The notes under the pieces were generated by a model that saw only the letters and a program-made list of their open reading frames with translations, did no database searches and was not told the DNA's origin. A stretch of DNA of 64,000 bases from Corynebacterium confusum (lineage in GTDB: Bacteria > Actinomycetota > Actinomycetes > Mycobacteriales > Mycobacteriaceae), in assembly GCF_030408715.1 (NCBI RefSeq), contig NZ_CP047202.1, forward strand, positions 1,903,907-1,967,906, given 5' to 3'. The position numbers were made by a program, and so were the translations under genes. Each line of letters begins with the position of its first letter. Position 1 is the stretch's first letter. This document shows, piece by piece, positions 16,703-27,600 of the stretch.

Positions 16703-17638
16703 TTAATAACCTGCTCCCGGGTTGACTTCGGTGGGCATCCGCTCGCCGGCGGCGAAGGCCCGGGCGTTGGCGTCAAAGACCGGGCCCATGTGCAAGCGCG
16801 CCACCCGCTGGGAGGCCGCGATGTGCGGGGTCATCGTGCAGTTTGGCAGCGCATAGAGCGGATGCCCGTCCGGCAGCGGCTCCGGGTCCACGACCTCCAG
16901 GCCGGCGCCGGCGATGGTGCCGTCTTGCAGCGCCTGCACCAGATCGTCGGTCACCACCGTGGCCCCGCGGCCAACGTTGACAAAAATGGCGCTGGACTTC
17001 AGGCGGGCGAAGAAAGAGGCATCGATAAGCCCGTTCGTCTCCTGCGTTAGCGGCAGGATGTTCACCACGAAGTCGGCGCGGCCCCAGACCTCACCGGCCT
17101 CTTTAAGCGCGAAGGTCTCGTTAGCGCCGGCGACCTCGCGCCCGGAATTATTCACGGCGATAACGTGCAGGCCGAACGGGGCGAGCAGCTCAATCAAGCG
17201 CTTGCCGATGCCGCCCGCGCCCAGCACCACCACCGTCTTTGGGTCGCGGCCGGCCGGGCTGTAGAGCCACGCCTGCTGCTTATCGAGCTCGCCGGCCACG
17301 CTCCAGTCCGCGGCCAGGGCGAAAGCCTTGTGTTGGTGGGCCTGGGAGAGCAAAAGGCCCAGCGCGGACTCGGCGACCGGGGTGGCGAAGGCGCCGGCCG
17401 AATTCGCCCAACGCAGCCCACCTTTCCTAATCAGCCCGGCCTCGATGAGGCCCTCCACCCCGGTGAAGCAGTGCTGGATGAAGCCGATGTTGCCCGGCAT
17501 ATCCGGGATCTTGGCGGGGCTCGGCGAGGTGTTGATATAGGCTTCCGCATCCTCGATCCGCTCTACCTGCTGGTGTCCGGCCGCCTCGATATCGGCGACC
17601 GTCTCTTCCCAAACGTAGGGTCCCATAAAATATTTCAT
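16703..17638 (-). CDS. D-isomer-specific 2-hydroxyacid dehydrogenase (paralogue 2)
   Basis: This 311-residue protein shares the plan of its neighbour: VVVLGAGGIGKRLIELL (NAD site), FVNVGRGATVVTDDLV (Arg), LEVVDPEPLPDGHPLY and MTPHIAAS (His). The start ATG 17638 (MKYFMGPYVWEE) aligns with the start of paralogue 1; an in-frame codon three residues upstream is possible. The Rossmann and C-terminal parts are much more alike between the two copies than the N-terminal substrate domain, so they may have different keto-acid substrates. Its place next to proB is not explained by proline synthesis chemistry. Confidence 0.9.
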   Translation of the reverse strand: MKYFMGPYVWEETVADIEAAGHQQVERIEDAEAYINTSPSPAKIPDMPGNIGFIQHCFTGVEGLIEAGLIRKGGLRWANSAGAFATPVAESALGLLLSQAHQHKAFALAADWSVAGELDKQQAWLYSPAGRDPKTVVVLGAGGIGKRLIELLAPFGLHVIAVNNSGREVAGANETFALKEAGEVWGRADFVVNILPLTQETNGLIDASFFARLKSSAIFVNVGRGATVVTDDLVQALQDGTIAGAGLEVVDPEPLPDGHPLYALPNCTMTPHIAASQRVARLHMGPVFDANARAFAAGERMPTEVNPGAGY

Positions 17639-17704
17639 GGGCCCCACGCTACGCGACCGAGCCGCCGGCCGCGCCGCCTTGCGCTTTCTTTTTTACCCTC
17701 CGTT

Positions 17705-18961
17705 TTACAGGCGGGAGGCGTAGTTGGACAGGTAGTCCGCGTGGACGACGGCGCGGTGCATCTCCACCGGCAGCTCGTCGGTGTGGCGGCCCATGATCTC
17801 GCGCAGGGTGCTGGAGTCGAAGTTGACCTCGCCGCGGCCGATGACCTTGGACTCCGGGCCGACGATGTCGACGATTTCCCCGGCGCGGAACTCGCCGTCC
17901 ACGTCGGTGATACCGACCGCGAGCAGGGAGTTGCCGCCGCGGGTGACGGCCTCCTCCGCGCCGGCGTCCAAGCGCAGGGTTCCGCCGGAGTCCGCCGAGT
18001 ACAGCGCCCAGAACTTCCAGGCGGACAGGCGGCGCTCCTCGCGGGTGTGGAAGACCGTCCCGACGCGGGAATCCTCCAGGGCCGGACCGATGTTATCCGC
18101 CGAGGTCAGCAGCACCGGCACACCGCCGCGGGCTGCCAGGCGCGCGGCCGAAACCTTGGATGCCATGCCGCCGGTGCCCACCTTGCCGCCGTCGCCGGCG
18201 GCCACGCCCTTGAGATCCTTGCCGGTGCGGACCTCGTCGACGAACTGGGCGCCCGGCTCCGCCGGGTTGCGGTCGTAGAGCCCGTCCACGTCAGAGAGCA
18301 GGAAGAGCGCGTCCGCCGAGGTCAGGTGCGCAACCAGGGCGGAGAGCCGGTCGTTGTCGCCGAACCGCATCTCGGAGGTGGCCACCGTGTCGTTTTCGTT
18401 GACGATCGGCACGGCGCGCAGGTGGCGCAGGCGCTCGATGGTCCGCTGGGCGTTACGGGCGCGGTCGCGCTTGCCGGCATCGGAAGCCGTCAGCAGGACT
18501 TGGCCCACGGTGCGGCCGTAGCGAGCGAAAGAACGCGACCACTCGTAGGCCAGGTGCACCTGGCCTACCGCGGCGGCGGCCTGCTTGGTGGCCAGGTCCG
18601 TGGGCCGCTGGGTCAGCCCCAGCGGCTTCATGCCCGCGGCTACGGCGCCGGAGGAGACCACGATGACGTCGGAGAACTCCATGCGGGCCTGGATGGCGTC
18701 CACAATCCGGTCAATTTTCTCTGGGGCGACGGAGAAATCGTCCCCGGTCAGCGAGGAGGAACCGATCTTTACCACCACACGCTTGGCTTTGGTGATCTCC
18801 TCGCGTAGCTGGGACTCGTGCCCCATCGCCAGGGACTCGTCGGCTTGCGGCGCCGGGGCCGGGAAGGGGGTCTCCGGAGCTTGATCCGCATACGGCTCCA
18901 GCGGCAGGGGCCGGGAAGGCTGGTCGGAAGAAGTACTGTGATTGTCCGATTGCGCAGTCAT
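17705..18961 (-). CDS. proB: Glutamate 5-kinase with N-terminal extension
   Basis: This 418-residue protein phosphorylates glutamate, the first step of proline synthesis. The amino-acid-kinase domain starts at about residue 58 ([17 protein letters not shown]) and contains [36 protein letters not shown] and [14 protein letters not shown]; a C-terminal PUA domain follows (from about residue 325). ProB of this type is usually about 370 residues, so either the first 50 Pro/Ser-rich residues are a real extension or translation starts at the in-frame ATG at 18826 ([10 protein letters not shown]). Neither start has a strong ribosome-binding site. It lies 96 bases downstream of obg. Confidence 0.95.
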   Translation of the reverse strand: MTAQSDNHSTSSDQPSRPLPLEPYADQAPETPFPAPAPQADESLAMGHESQLREEITKAKRVVVKIGSSSLTGDDFSVAPEKIDRIVDAIQARMEFSDVIVVSSGAVAAGMKPLGLTQRPTDLATKQAAAAVGQVHLAYEWSRSFARYGRTVGQVLLTASDAGKRDRARNAQRTIERLRHLRAVPIVNENDTVATSEMRFGDNDRLSALVAHLTSADALFLLSDVDGLYDRNPAEPGAQFVDEVRTGKDLKGVAAGDGGKVGTGGMASKVSAARLAARGGVPVLLTSADNIGPALEDSRVGTVFHTREERRLSAWKFWALYSADSGGTLRLDAGAEEAVTRGGNSLLAVGITDVDGEFRAGEIVDIVGPESKVIGRGEVNFDSSTLREIMGRHTDELPVEMHRAVVHADYLSNYASRL

Positions 18962-19057
18962 GTCCACCGATCATACAAACCTACCGCGCCGGCGTGCAGG
19001 CCTTACCTACTTTTGGCCCACCTCGCCCCGCGCGGCCGGCGCTGGCAATGGGGTTGT

Positions 19058-20587
19058 CTAACCCTGCCAGCGGTCGCGGTTGGCGCCCTCGCGGGTGACT
19101 TCTTCGTCCTGGCCGTAGTCGTATTCGTCGATAAGCCCGCGGCGGGCTTGGGAGGCGCGCTTGCGCTCGGCGGCGGAGACGCGCGAGGTGCCCTGCAGGC
19201 GGGCGTCGTGGCCGCGGCCAGCCAGGGTCGGATCCCCGGCGGTCATCGGCTCCCATTCGAAGGTGATGCCGCCGATGGTCACCGGCGCGCCCTCCACGGC
19301 GCCGGCCTTGCGCAGCTGGTCTTCCACGCCGGCCTTGGCCAGGCGGTCGGCCAGGTAGCCCACGGCCTCCTCGTTCTCGAAGTCGGTCTGGGTGATCCAG
19401 CGCTCGATCTTGTCGCCCTCGACGATGAAGCCGCCCTCGACCTCCGGGTCTTTTTCGACCGTGAACTGGGCGAAGGAACCGCCGGTGCGGGGGCCGACCG
19501 CCTTCGGGCGGATGACCGTGTGATTCGGATCTGCCTTCTGCTTCGGCCGCTCGCGGCGGGCCTTATCCACCGCTTCCATCAGGGCGTACTTCAGCGGATC
19601 CAGGCCCTTGCGGGCGACCGCGGAGATAATAAAGACCGGCCAGCCGAACTGCTGTTCCAGGTCATCCTTAACGAATTCCGCCAGCTCGGCTGCCTCCGGG
19701 ACGTCGGCCTTGTTGAGGACGATAAGCCGCGGGCGGTCACGCAGATCGCCCAGGCCGGTGTCCTCGTCCAGCACGGACTTGTATTGGGCCAGCTCGTTTT
19801 CCAGCGCCTCGATGTCGGAGACCGGATCGCGGCCCGGCTCGATGCTGGCGGTATCCACGATGTGGACCAGCACTGCGGTGCGCTCGATGTGACGCAAAAA
19901 ATCCAGGCCCAGGCCCTTGCCCTGGGAAGCGCCCGGGATAAGCCCCGGCACGTCCGCGATGGTGAAGGAAGAATCCCCCATGTCCACCACGCCGAGGTTG
20001 GGCTGCAGGGTAGTAAACGGGTAGTCACCAATCTTCGGCTTGGCCGCAGAGAGCACGGAAATCAGCGAGGATTTGCCGGCCGAGGGGAAGCCGACCAGCC
20101 CGACATCGGCCATCGACTTAAGCTCCAGGACCAGGTCGTGCGCCTGCCCCGGCTCACCCTGGAGCGCAAAGCCCGGGGCCTTGCGCTGGGCCGTAGCCAG
20201 CGCCGCGTTGCCTAGGCCGCCGTAGCCGCCCTCGGCCGCGATGAAGCGCGTGCCCGGGACCGTCAGGTCCGCCAGCACCCGGCCCTTGGCGTCCTGGACG
20301 ACCGTGCCGGCGGGCACCTCCAGCACCAGGTCCTTGCCGCGGGCACCGTTGCGGTTGTCGCCCGCTCCGTTGCCGCCGCGCTCGGCCTTGATGTGCGGGC
20401 GATAGTGGAAGTCCATCAGCGTGTGGACCTGGTTGGAAACCTCCAGGACGATGTCCCCGCCGTGTCCGCCGTTGCCGCCGTCCGGGCCGCCGAGGGGCTT
20501 GAATTTTTCGCGGTGAACGGACACGCAGCCGTGCCCGCCGTCGCCTGCCTGCAAGTGCAAAACGACGCGGTCAACAAATCGGGCCAT
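19058..20587 (-). CDS. obg: Obg/CgtA GTPase
   Basis: This 509-residue protein has the Gly-rich Obg fold (residues 1-158, with [18 protein letters not shown] and [13 protein letters not shown]), a G domain with [27 protein letters not shown] and NKADVPEA, and a C-terminal OCT domain (residues about 350-430). A 65-residue charged tail follows. Obg GTPases act in late 50S assembly and stress signalling. AGGTGAGG stands a few bases before ATG 20587. In related genomes obg directly follows rpmA; here the pilus island separates them, so obg must have its own promoter or depend on pilus transcripts. Confidence 0.97.
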   Translation of the reverse strand: MARFVDRVVLHLQAGDGGHGCVSVHREKFKPLGGPDGGNGGHGGDIVLEVSNQVHTLMDFHYRPHIKAERGGNGAGDNRNGARGKDLVLEVPAGTVVQDAKGRVLADLTVPGTRFIAAEGGYGGLGNAALATAQRKAPGFALQGEPGQAHDLVLELKSMADVGLVGFPSAGKSSLISVLSAAKPKIGDYPFTTLQPNLGVVDMGDSSFTIADVPGLIPGASQGKGLGLDFLRHIERTAVLVHIVDTASIEPGRDPVSDIEALENELAQYKSVLDEDTGLGDLRDRPRLIVLNKADVPEAAELAEFVKDDLEQQFGWPVFIISAVARKGLDPLKYALMEAVDKARRERPKQKADPNHTVIRPKAVGPRTGGSFAQFTVEKDPEVEGGFIVEGDKIERWITQTDFENEEAVGYLADRLAKAGVEDQLRKAGAVEGAPVTIGGITFEWEPMTAGDPTLAGRGHDARLQGTSRVSAAERKRASQARRGLIDEYDYGQDEEVTREGANRDRWQG

Positions 20588-20658
20588 GGTGCCTCACCTA
20601 CAATTCCCCACGTTAAGAACAGATTTTCACTTAAACAGGGAGTCTACCAGCCCGGTGC

Positions 20659-21495
20659 CTAGGGCCCGGAATGCTCACCTGCTACACCGTAGACACCATC
20701 GCCGGTCCTCGTCTCCGGTTGGTCAGCCTGCTGCCGACGGCGACGCCGGCGGCGCCACTCCTTGACGGCCACGATGATTAAGACGATCGCGATGATGGCC
20801 AGAGCGGCGAGCATCCACCAGCTAAACGACGGCTTCCACGAATAGTCCCCGTCGGATCCGAGATCCACGCGCTCGGCCTCGACCAGCAGGCGGTCCGAGT
20901 TAATCCCGTACGGGGTGCAGGTCACCAGCGTGAGCTTGTCTTTGCCCTCCTCGTAGGTCACCGCCTGCCAGTAGTCCGGCTTGACCACCTTGCGGCCGGT
21001 GACCCGGTAGTGCAGCTTCTCCCCCATCACTTCCACGGTGGCAATCTCGCCGTCCTTGAGCGTGGGCAGTCGGTCGAACATGGAGGCGTCAACCATGCCG
21101 GTGTGGGCGGTGATGACCGCGTTGGTGCCGGCCCCGCCCACGGGCAGGTCGCTGCCGAACATGTGGCCCGCACCCTCGTAAAGCACGTCCGGCTGGGTGC
21201 CGTGGTAGACCGGCAGATCCACGTCGATGGCCGCGATAGTGATGCGCCCCATCATGCCGTTGGTCTCCGGGGCATTCAGCGTCGACAGGTACTCCTGCCA
21301 ACCGGGGGATTCGTCCCCCGGCGGCAGCGCGTGGTGGCCCTGCCGCGCCAGCCGGGCGTTGTAGTCACGCGCTTCCGCCAGGTACTGCTGCGACTTGTTC
21401 GGCGGATCGATCTTTTCCACTGCGCCGCTGTAGTCCTGAGCCTGCTTCTGGATCCGGTAGTCGTTATAAAGGGTCGCTACCACCGGATAGGACAA
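20659..21495 (-). CDS. Class C sortase, second of the pilus island; 5' end uncertain
   Basis: The protein (278 residues from TTG 21495) has the sortase catalytic triad in order: His in VITAHTGM, Cys in LTLVTCTPYG, Arg in NSDRLLVEAE. A C-terminal membrane helix (MLAALAIIAIVLIIVAV) and basic tail RRRRRR mark class C (pilin-polymerising) sortases. The only standard start, TTG 21495, would cut off the N-terminal helix: the frame stays open upstream and encodes basic residues plus WILVGILILSYPVV. No ATG, GTG or TTG exists there. An ACG at 21654-21652 overlaps the tip-pilin stop (TAACG), exactly where TAATG would be expected. No DPW-type lid motif is seen. Confidence 0.85.
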   Translation of the reverse strand: MSYPVVATLYNDYRIQKQAQDYSGAVEKIDPPNKSQQYLAEARDYNARLARQGHHALPPGDESPGWQEYLSTLNAPETNGMMGRITIAAIDVDLPVYHGTQPDVLYEGAGHMFGSDLPVGGAGTNAVITAHTGMVDASMFDRLPTLKDGEIATVEVMGEKLHYRVTGRKVVKPDYWQAVTYEEGKDKLTLVTCTPYGINSDRLLVEAERVDLGSDGDYSWKPSFSWWMLAALAIIAIVLIIVAVKEWRRRRRRRQQADQPETRTGDGVYGVAGEHSGP

Positions 21496-21653
21496 GATGA
21501 GGATACCAACGAGGATCCAGGCCAGGGAGCGCCAACGGCGGACGCGGCTAGGCCGGCCGGCGCGGCCGCCGTAACCACTGCGACCACAACGGCCGTGCCG
21601 CGCGGACCGGTCCGGGCTTGCCGCGGTGGCGCCGGCACCCGTGTCAGGATTCG

Positions 21654-24600
21654 TTAGGTCCGCGATGTCTCCTCCACTCCTCGGTTAGCATCAACCTCAA
21701 TATCGTCATCTTCCCGGTTGCGCAGATAGCGAATCAAACCGGTTGCCAAGATAAGCAAGCCCAGCAGAAGGAACAAGACCAAGGTCTGACGACCTGTCTC
21801 GGGAAGGAGCCACGCCACGGACTCCTTCAAGCGCAGCGCTCCGTAAGAGTCAGAATCCGACACCTGAGAATTACCCGCCTTCGCGGTGACCAGTACCGTG
21901 CCGTCAGGGTCCTTCGGGTAAGAATAGTTCTCATCCCGCGGGCTATCAATGACTACATCAAAGGCGCAGGTCGTTTCTTCCTCAGCCTGAAGTACGCCAA
22001 CCTCACACAATGCGGGCGGGACAGTGCCGTCCTCATCGAGGGTGAACTGCGTCCCATCGTCAGCCCTCACGGTCTTACCTGCCAAACCAGGCTCCTTGAT
22101 TCTGAACGAATCCAGCGGCAAAACACCTGTGTTAGCAATGTCGTAATTAAAGCGCATTACATCTGCTTCATGCGGCAAGAGCGCCAGATCAGCCACCGCG
22201 CCCGTCACCGTGCTGAGTGGAGTTCCATCGATACGCTTAGTCACCTCCACGCCTGGGACATCATTAATACCGGTCAGGCTCCACGGCTGACCCGCGGTGC
22301 GTAAGTCACTAGCCTGGGCAACCGGCAAAATATCGAACTCCCACTCCCGGACATAGCTCATTCCTTGCCCGTCAGGGAGTTCGTTATCAGTGCTGACGGT
22401 GACCGCGTTGGCAATCCGATCTCCCGTGTCCCCGAGGCGAATAACCGAGTTCACGCCATCCACTCCGTTGTCAGTCTCCGAAACTGCGCAGGTGCGGTCG
22501 ACTTCCAGCCCCTGGATCGTGTACGACTCTCCTGCCCGCAGACTGAACTCTTGGGAATTACAGGTATCTCGGAAACTAAACACTGCATCCTCTCCGGCCG
22601 CGCCGTTAGCCTCCTTCGTAAACTCGACATCGACGCGGGCGCGCGGGTGCATTGCTTCACCAGCCACCGTCATGACAGCTTCGCCGCTGGCCGATCTGGC
22701 ATCTTCGGCCACCGGGAACTCATACGCATAGTTCTTCATCTCCGCAGTGACCTCATCAGGGGACAAACCGCTGAGCCTGCTGGAGGGGTTACTCTCATCG
22801 GCGCGCGCACCGATCCAACGGCCAAACTGCATGAACGGAGTGCGCTGCCCCTGCGTGACCTCCAGCTCAGGTCGCGCCTGCAAGGCTGCCGAATTGGCAG
22901 CACTAATCTCACACGTGCTACCCGCCGGCAGATCGATGCGTTTGCGCCCTGAGTTCGGGACCGCGCTTGCCGAAACCGAGTCCACCGCGTTCGTTTCCTG
23001 CGTACTGAAATCTACTATCCGGGTAGTTTGCGCCGGATCATCACAGGTTAGCTGGTAAGTATATCCTTTATCCCCCAGCCCCTCGAGGTAGCCCGTGTGA
23101 ATGGCCACGACGTCTACCGGAACCATACGCCGCTCGTATTTATTCACGAAGGAGAACTCAACCGGGTTATCGGCGTTGCCTTCAACACGCTGTTGGACGA
23201 CCTCGGGCTCCGCGGTGTGCTCGAGCCCCGCCGGAGTGCCCTCAACGCGTGCCTCGCGGAAGGTACACCACGCACCCGCCGGCACGTTCGTCACTTCCGA
23301 CTCATAGGTGCGGGTGTACGTGCCGTCGCCGTTGTCCTGGCTGTCGGAGAAGTCGGCCAGCGAAAGCGTGTCCTTCAGGCGATCATCACCCTGCCCAATG
23401 CTGGAGTAGGCGTATCCCACACCCTTGCACTGGTACTGGAAGTCAAAAGTAGGCTGGTTCTGCTCCAACAGGTCGAAGCCTGCCTTCGTTGCCGTAATTT
23501 TCTTGGTCATCTTAAGCGGCGAATCAACGAAGCCATAATAGTTGGTCAGGTTGATGATGGTTCCCGGCGTCTGACCAGAATTATCCACCACGTCGAAGTA
23601 TTGCGAGGTAGTCTCGCCGTCCTCCAAATCGGTATCCGTGAAGGTGCTGCCGTCGTTGCGATCCACCAACCAATCCACCTTGTGGGGCTGCAGATGGGTC
23701 TCCAACGGCGCGTCGGTCTCATCGGTTCCGGTCAAATACAGCTTCCCGAACCGGTCGCCGGTGATCTGGCAGTCCGCCCCCACTGGCACGCCGCGGAACG
23801 TCGTCGTTCCTGGGCCTTGGATCTCCGAGACAAACGTGTCCAGCAATTCGCCGTCCGCGTCATCATCCGTTTCCGGATCACGGCATTCCATGACGAATTC
23901 GTGAGTATAGAAAGCATCTCGGCCACCTGCCGCGCCGATGATATCGAAAGGAGCGTTGGCGATCTTGTTCAACTGGACGTCTGCTACCCGACGGGTATAG
24001 GTATTGGTGAATTCGACAGGTGTCCTCTCCTCGTTCACCGTGAAAGCGACAGCCCGTTCTTTCGTGATTCCACCAGCAGATGCTTCTTGGTCCACGTCGA
24101 TGCCTTCGGCTGTCGTTGTCTCCCCCTCCGTCGCCGTACATTTCGACCCGAGGGGAACCCCACCAAAGACCCACGGCTCACCTACGGAACTTACCTTGCC
24201 TGAGAAGGTCTGCCCCGCCGTACCAGTCGGCAAGGTACACAGAACCTGCACGTCGAATTGACGGTTGCGCTTGACGTCCTTGCGTGCCTCCGAGATGAGG
24301 TGCGCGGTGGCAGGGTCAAAGGCCACTGTCTTGGTAACGGTCATCTCCGTATTCACAAAACTGTAGCCATGTTCGACGGTCACCACGGAGTTAGCCCCCA
24401 CTGTGAAAGAGGAGTCATCGATCTGGGCTCCGTCGTCGAACGAATCCACCGTTTCTAGCCCGGTGTCAGGATCAATAGACTGCACTCGGCTGTCACGATC
24501 GATCCTATAGTCTTCAGAATCCTGATTCTGCCGGGTCAAGCCGTCTCGGCTGGTCTCTCGCAGCACGCATGTACTTCCCTCAGGTACCGACGACGCTGGG

Positions 24601-27600
24601 ATTATGTGAGTAGGGCTCTCCTCGCTGAGCGTGAACCGAGATTCCTCAGCGGATAGCGGCAACTCCAGGCCATCATTTGTGCACTGAAGCTCATAATCAA
24701 CCGGTTGAGAAAGCTCCGCGATCCCTACCGTGTTCTGCGACACGGTAACGCCCTCTCCGGCAGCGTCGAAGGTGTTAGTAACTTCAATGTCCTCTTGATC
24801 TGCATCGATGTCGTGGGAGATGGTGGCAGCATCCGTGCTCCACAAAACTCCCGAGGCGGACAACTCAGGCTGGCGCTCGCCAAAGGTACAGGTGTTCCCA
24901 AAGGGCACACCGAGGTAACCGTCCTGATCATTGACTAAGGAATCCAAGGTATCATCGCCGGTGCTGGCCTTAAGCAGGGAGGATTGCCCTGCTCCTAGGT
25001 TTGCGGAGCCAGTGAGCTGCACGTCACGAATAGTGCCATCCGGCATCTCCACTGAGCGCGAACCGCACTTAAAAGCCAGCTCATAGGTATCCGGTAGCCC
25101 AGAGCGAATTCCGTTGTCCTCCACCAGCTTCGTGAGGTTTACCTGCCCCAATTTGTTAACGTAATGGTTCACCACAACCACACGGTTTTGCCGATCGTCG
25201 TTCGACGAGGAGACTGTCAGCACCGGTGTTGTTTTAGCGGCTTCGTTAGATAACTCGGTCACTTCGTCGTTGGCATCTCCAGACCGAACCACGGTCTTAT
25301 CCAGGTCGACTTTAGCGTCGCTTGGGGTATTTTCCTCCCAGACTCGACACTCAGAGCCTACTCGCACGCCAGAAATCTTGGCAGTTTCTTGATCACTAGT
25401 GCGGATGTCCAACGAGCCCGTGTTGGTCGCGGTCGGATCATCGCGCCACGTGCACCGGTATTCCACCGGGAAGCTCTCGTTGGTTACCAAACCGGCTGCT
25501 GGTCCCGTGACCTGCTTAATAACGGCGACATCGCGGGTCTGGAAGGAATACCGGGCTTCGATCTGCGCAGTAGCCGTCGTCGGTGTTTCTCCGTCAGAAT
25601 AATCCGGCAGCTTAATCGGATAGCTTCCGTCGCCACGGGCTTCGACCTCGGTGCCATCCACGTCAACCGTGCGCCCGTCGAAATTGATTTGTTTGCTTTC
25701 TTCAGAGCTCAGTCCGCTCAAGGGAGTCAGCAAGCACTCGCGCCCGACAGGCACCCCTGCGAACGTGGCGCTTCCATCGAGTCCGTCTCCGGTTCCGGTG
25801 GCAGGAAGGTCAACGATTTGTGAATACGGCGTGCCCTCGCAACGTAGCTGGAACCGGTAGTTACGGTTTCCTCCAAATAAATCCACGGGCTCGCCCGCTA
25901 TGTGTTTATTGATTTTCAGCGTTCCCTCGCGGTACCTGAAATTGTTGGTGGCAGTCACAGAATTACCGCCTGCCCCCAACGTCACGACTGTTTCTGGCAG
26001 AGCGCCACCAGTGGATTTGCCATTGTTCCATGACAAGGTGAGTTCCGTGCCAGGAGCAGTTGGACTAGTACCGTCGGGGAATTCTTCCTTTACTGTGCAG
26101 GTAGCTCCCTGTGGCAGTCCTTCCACGGTGTAGGACTGGCCGTTCGCAACAGTGTTCTTTCCAGCTAACTGGACACTCGGGTATGCGTCAGCGTAGCCAG
26201 CCGGTGCGGTGCACTTGTAGGACAAGGTAAAACGCGCGTTCAACTGCTCGGAGAACTCCGCTGCGTTGCCCTCCATTTTCTTGCCGATGGTCAGCGGAGT
26301 CGTTGCGAAGCGCGGTTGCCAGTCCACTGCACAGCTGACTGGTTCGGAGTACGGGTTATCCATCAGCAGCTCGCTGTATCCGCCCGCCGAGTTATTATTC
26401 AAAGTAAAGCCGCTGGGCACCTTGCCCTCGACAATGGTGAACCGATTGCTAGCAGTCTGACACGTCCACGTTGGTGTGTAGCGAGCTAGCGCACGTTGGG
26501 CGGCCGCGCCGCTGGCGGTCGATTTAAAGACCATCTGGTCAGCTGCCCGGGAACCATTGCGATCCGTTGGTTGGGGATCAGCCGGGGCCATATTCCGGAT
26601 AACCTGCGTGCGCACACCAGCGCCCTGCCACGGTACTGTAGTGTCTTTCCCGTTGTAACGGGTGGCCATCGAAAAGTCGAATTTCGTAGACTCACCGGTG
26701 ATCTGTTTTTCATCGGTGGTGTTAGAGGAGACACCACCCCCCATCTGTGCAAAGCTCAGGGCAAGGGCAAAGCCTTGGTAGCGGCGCTCAGAAAAAGTAG
26801 AGATCTCCAGCGTTCCTGGGCTGTCGCTACCTGCCAGATAGCCTCCGCCACGGCCAGGCACCGCGGTGCCTCCATTTTCAATGCAAGCAAAATCTTTTAC
26901 TTTCCGGTCGCCTTGCGACCAGTAGTATTCCCTGGCTCCCGGCCCGAAAATGTTATTCGGCTCCGTGTTCTTAGTACAGGCTGGGATGAATTTAAGCCCA
27001 TCTGACGAGGAGTTACTCGGCGTAAGACGCGTGTAGGGTTCCACGGTTTTACCCATTAGGGGCGCATCCACCCACAGGGACTCACCGTAAATCTGGGGTG
27101 TTGTCGCCTCACCCTCCGTATACACAATACGATAATTAGGAACAACCGCACCTGTAGCTTTGTCTCGCACTGTAATGTCGGTGAGACGGTACTTAAACTG
27201 GTTTCTTGGCGCACCGCCGCCCATTGTGTGCCGCAAAATTGGTTTGGTCGAATCATTCGCATAAGGAGTGAAGGCATAGTTGCCGAAGACGCTCTCGGCT
27301 AGCCCGTCGCGGAAAATGGCAGCCTGCCCTTCACTCCCGTTGACGAGGGACGCATTAAACGTCAACGTGTAGCGGCCGAGGTCGCGGGTAAAAGCCTTTG
27401 GAGTGCGGGTGAGATTTTCAAAACCCTGCAGATCAATCCAGCACAGTTGTCCCGCGTAGGGTTTAGCCGCAGCTAAGCCCGGCTGCCTCAGGCCGCACTG
27501 ACCAAATTGGGTGCCATCTGTTGTCCAGTTTCGGTCCGTTTGTGCTTGGGCAGAAGGTACCGTCTGTTCTTCCCATGGCGTTCCAGGAACGGCCATGAGC

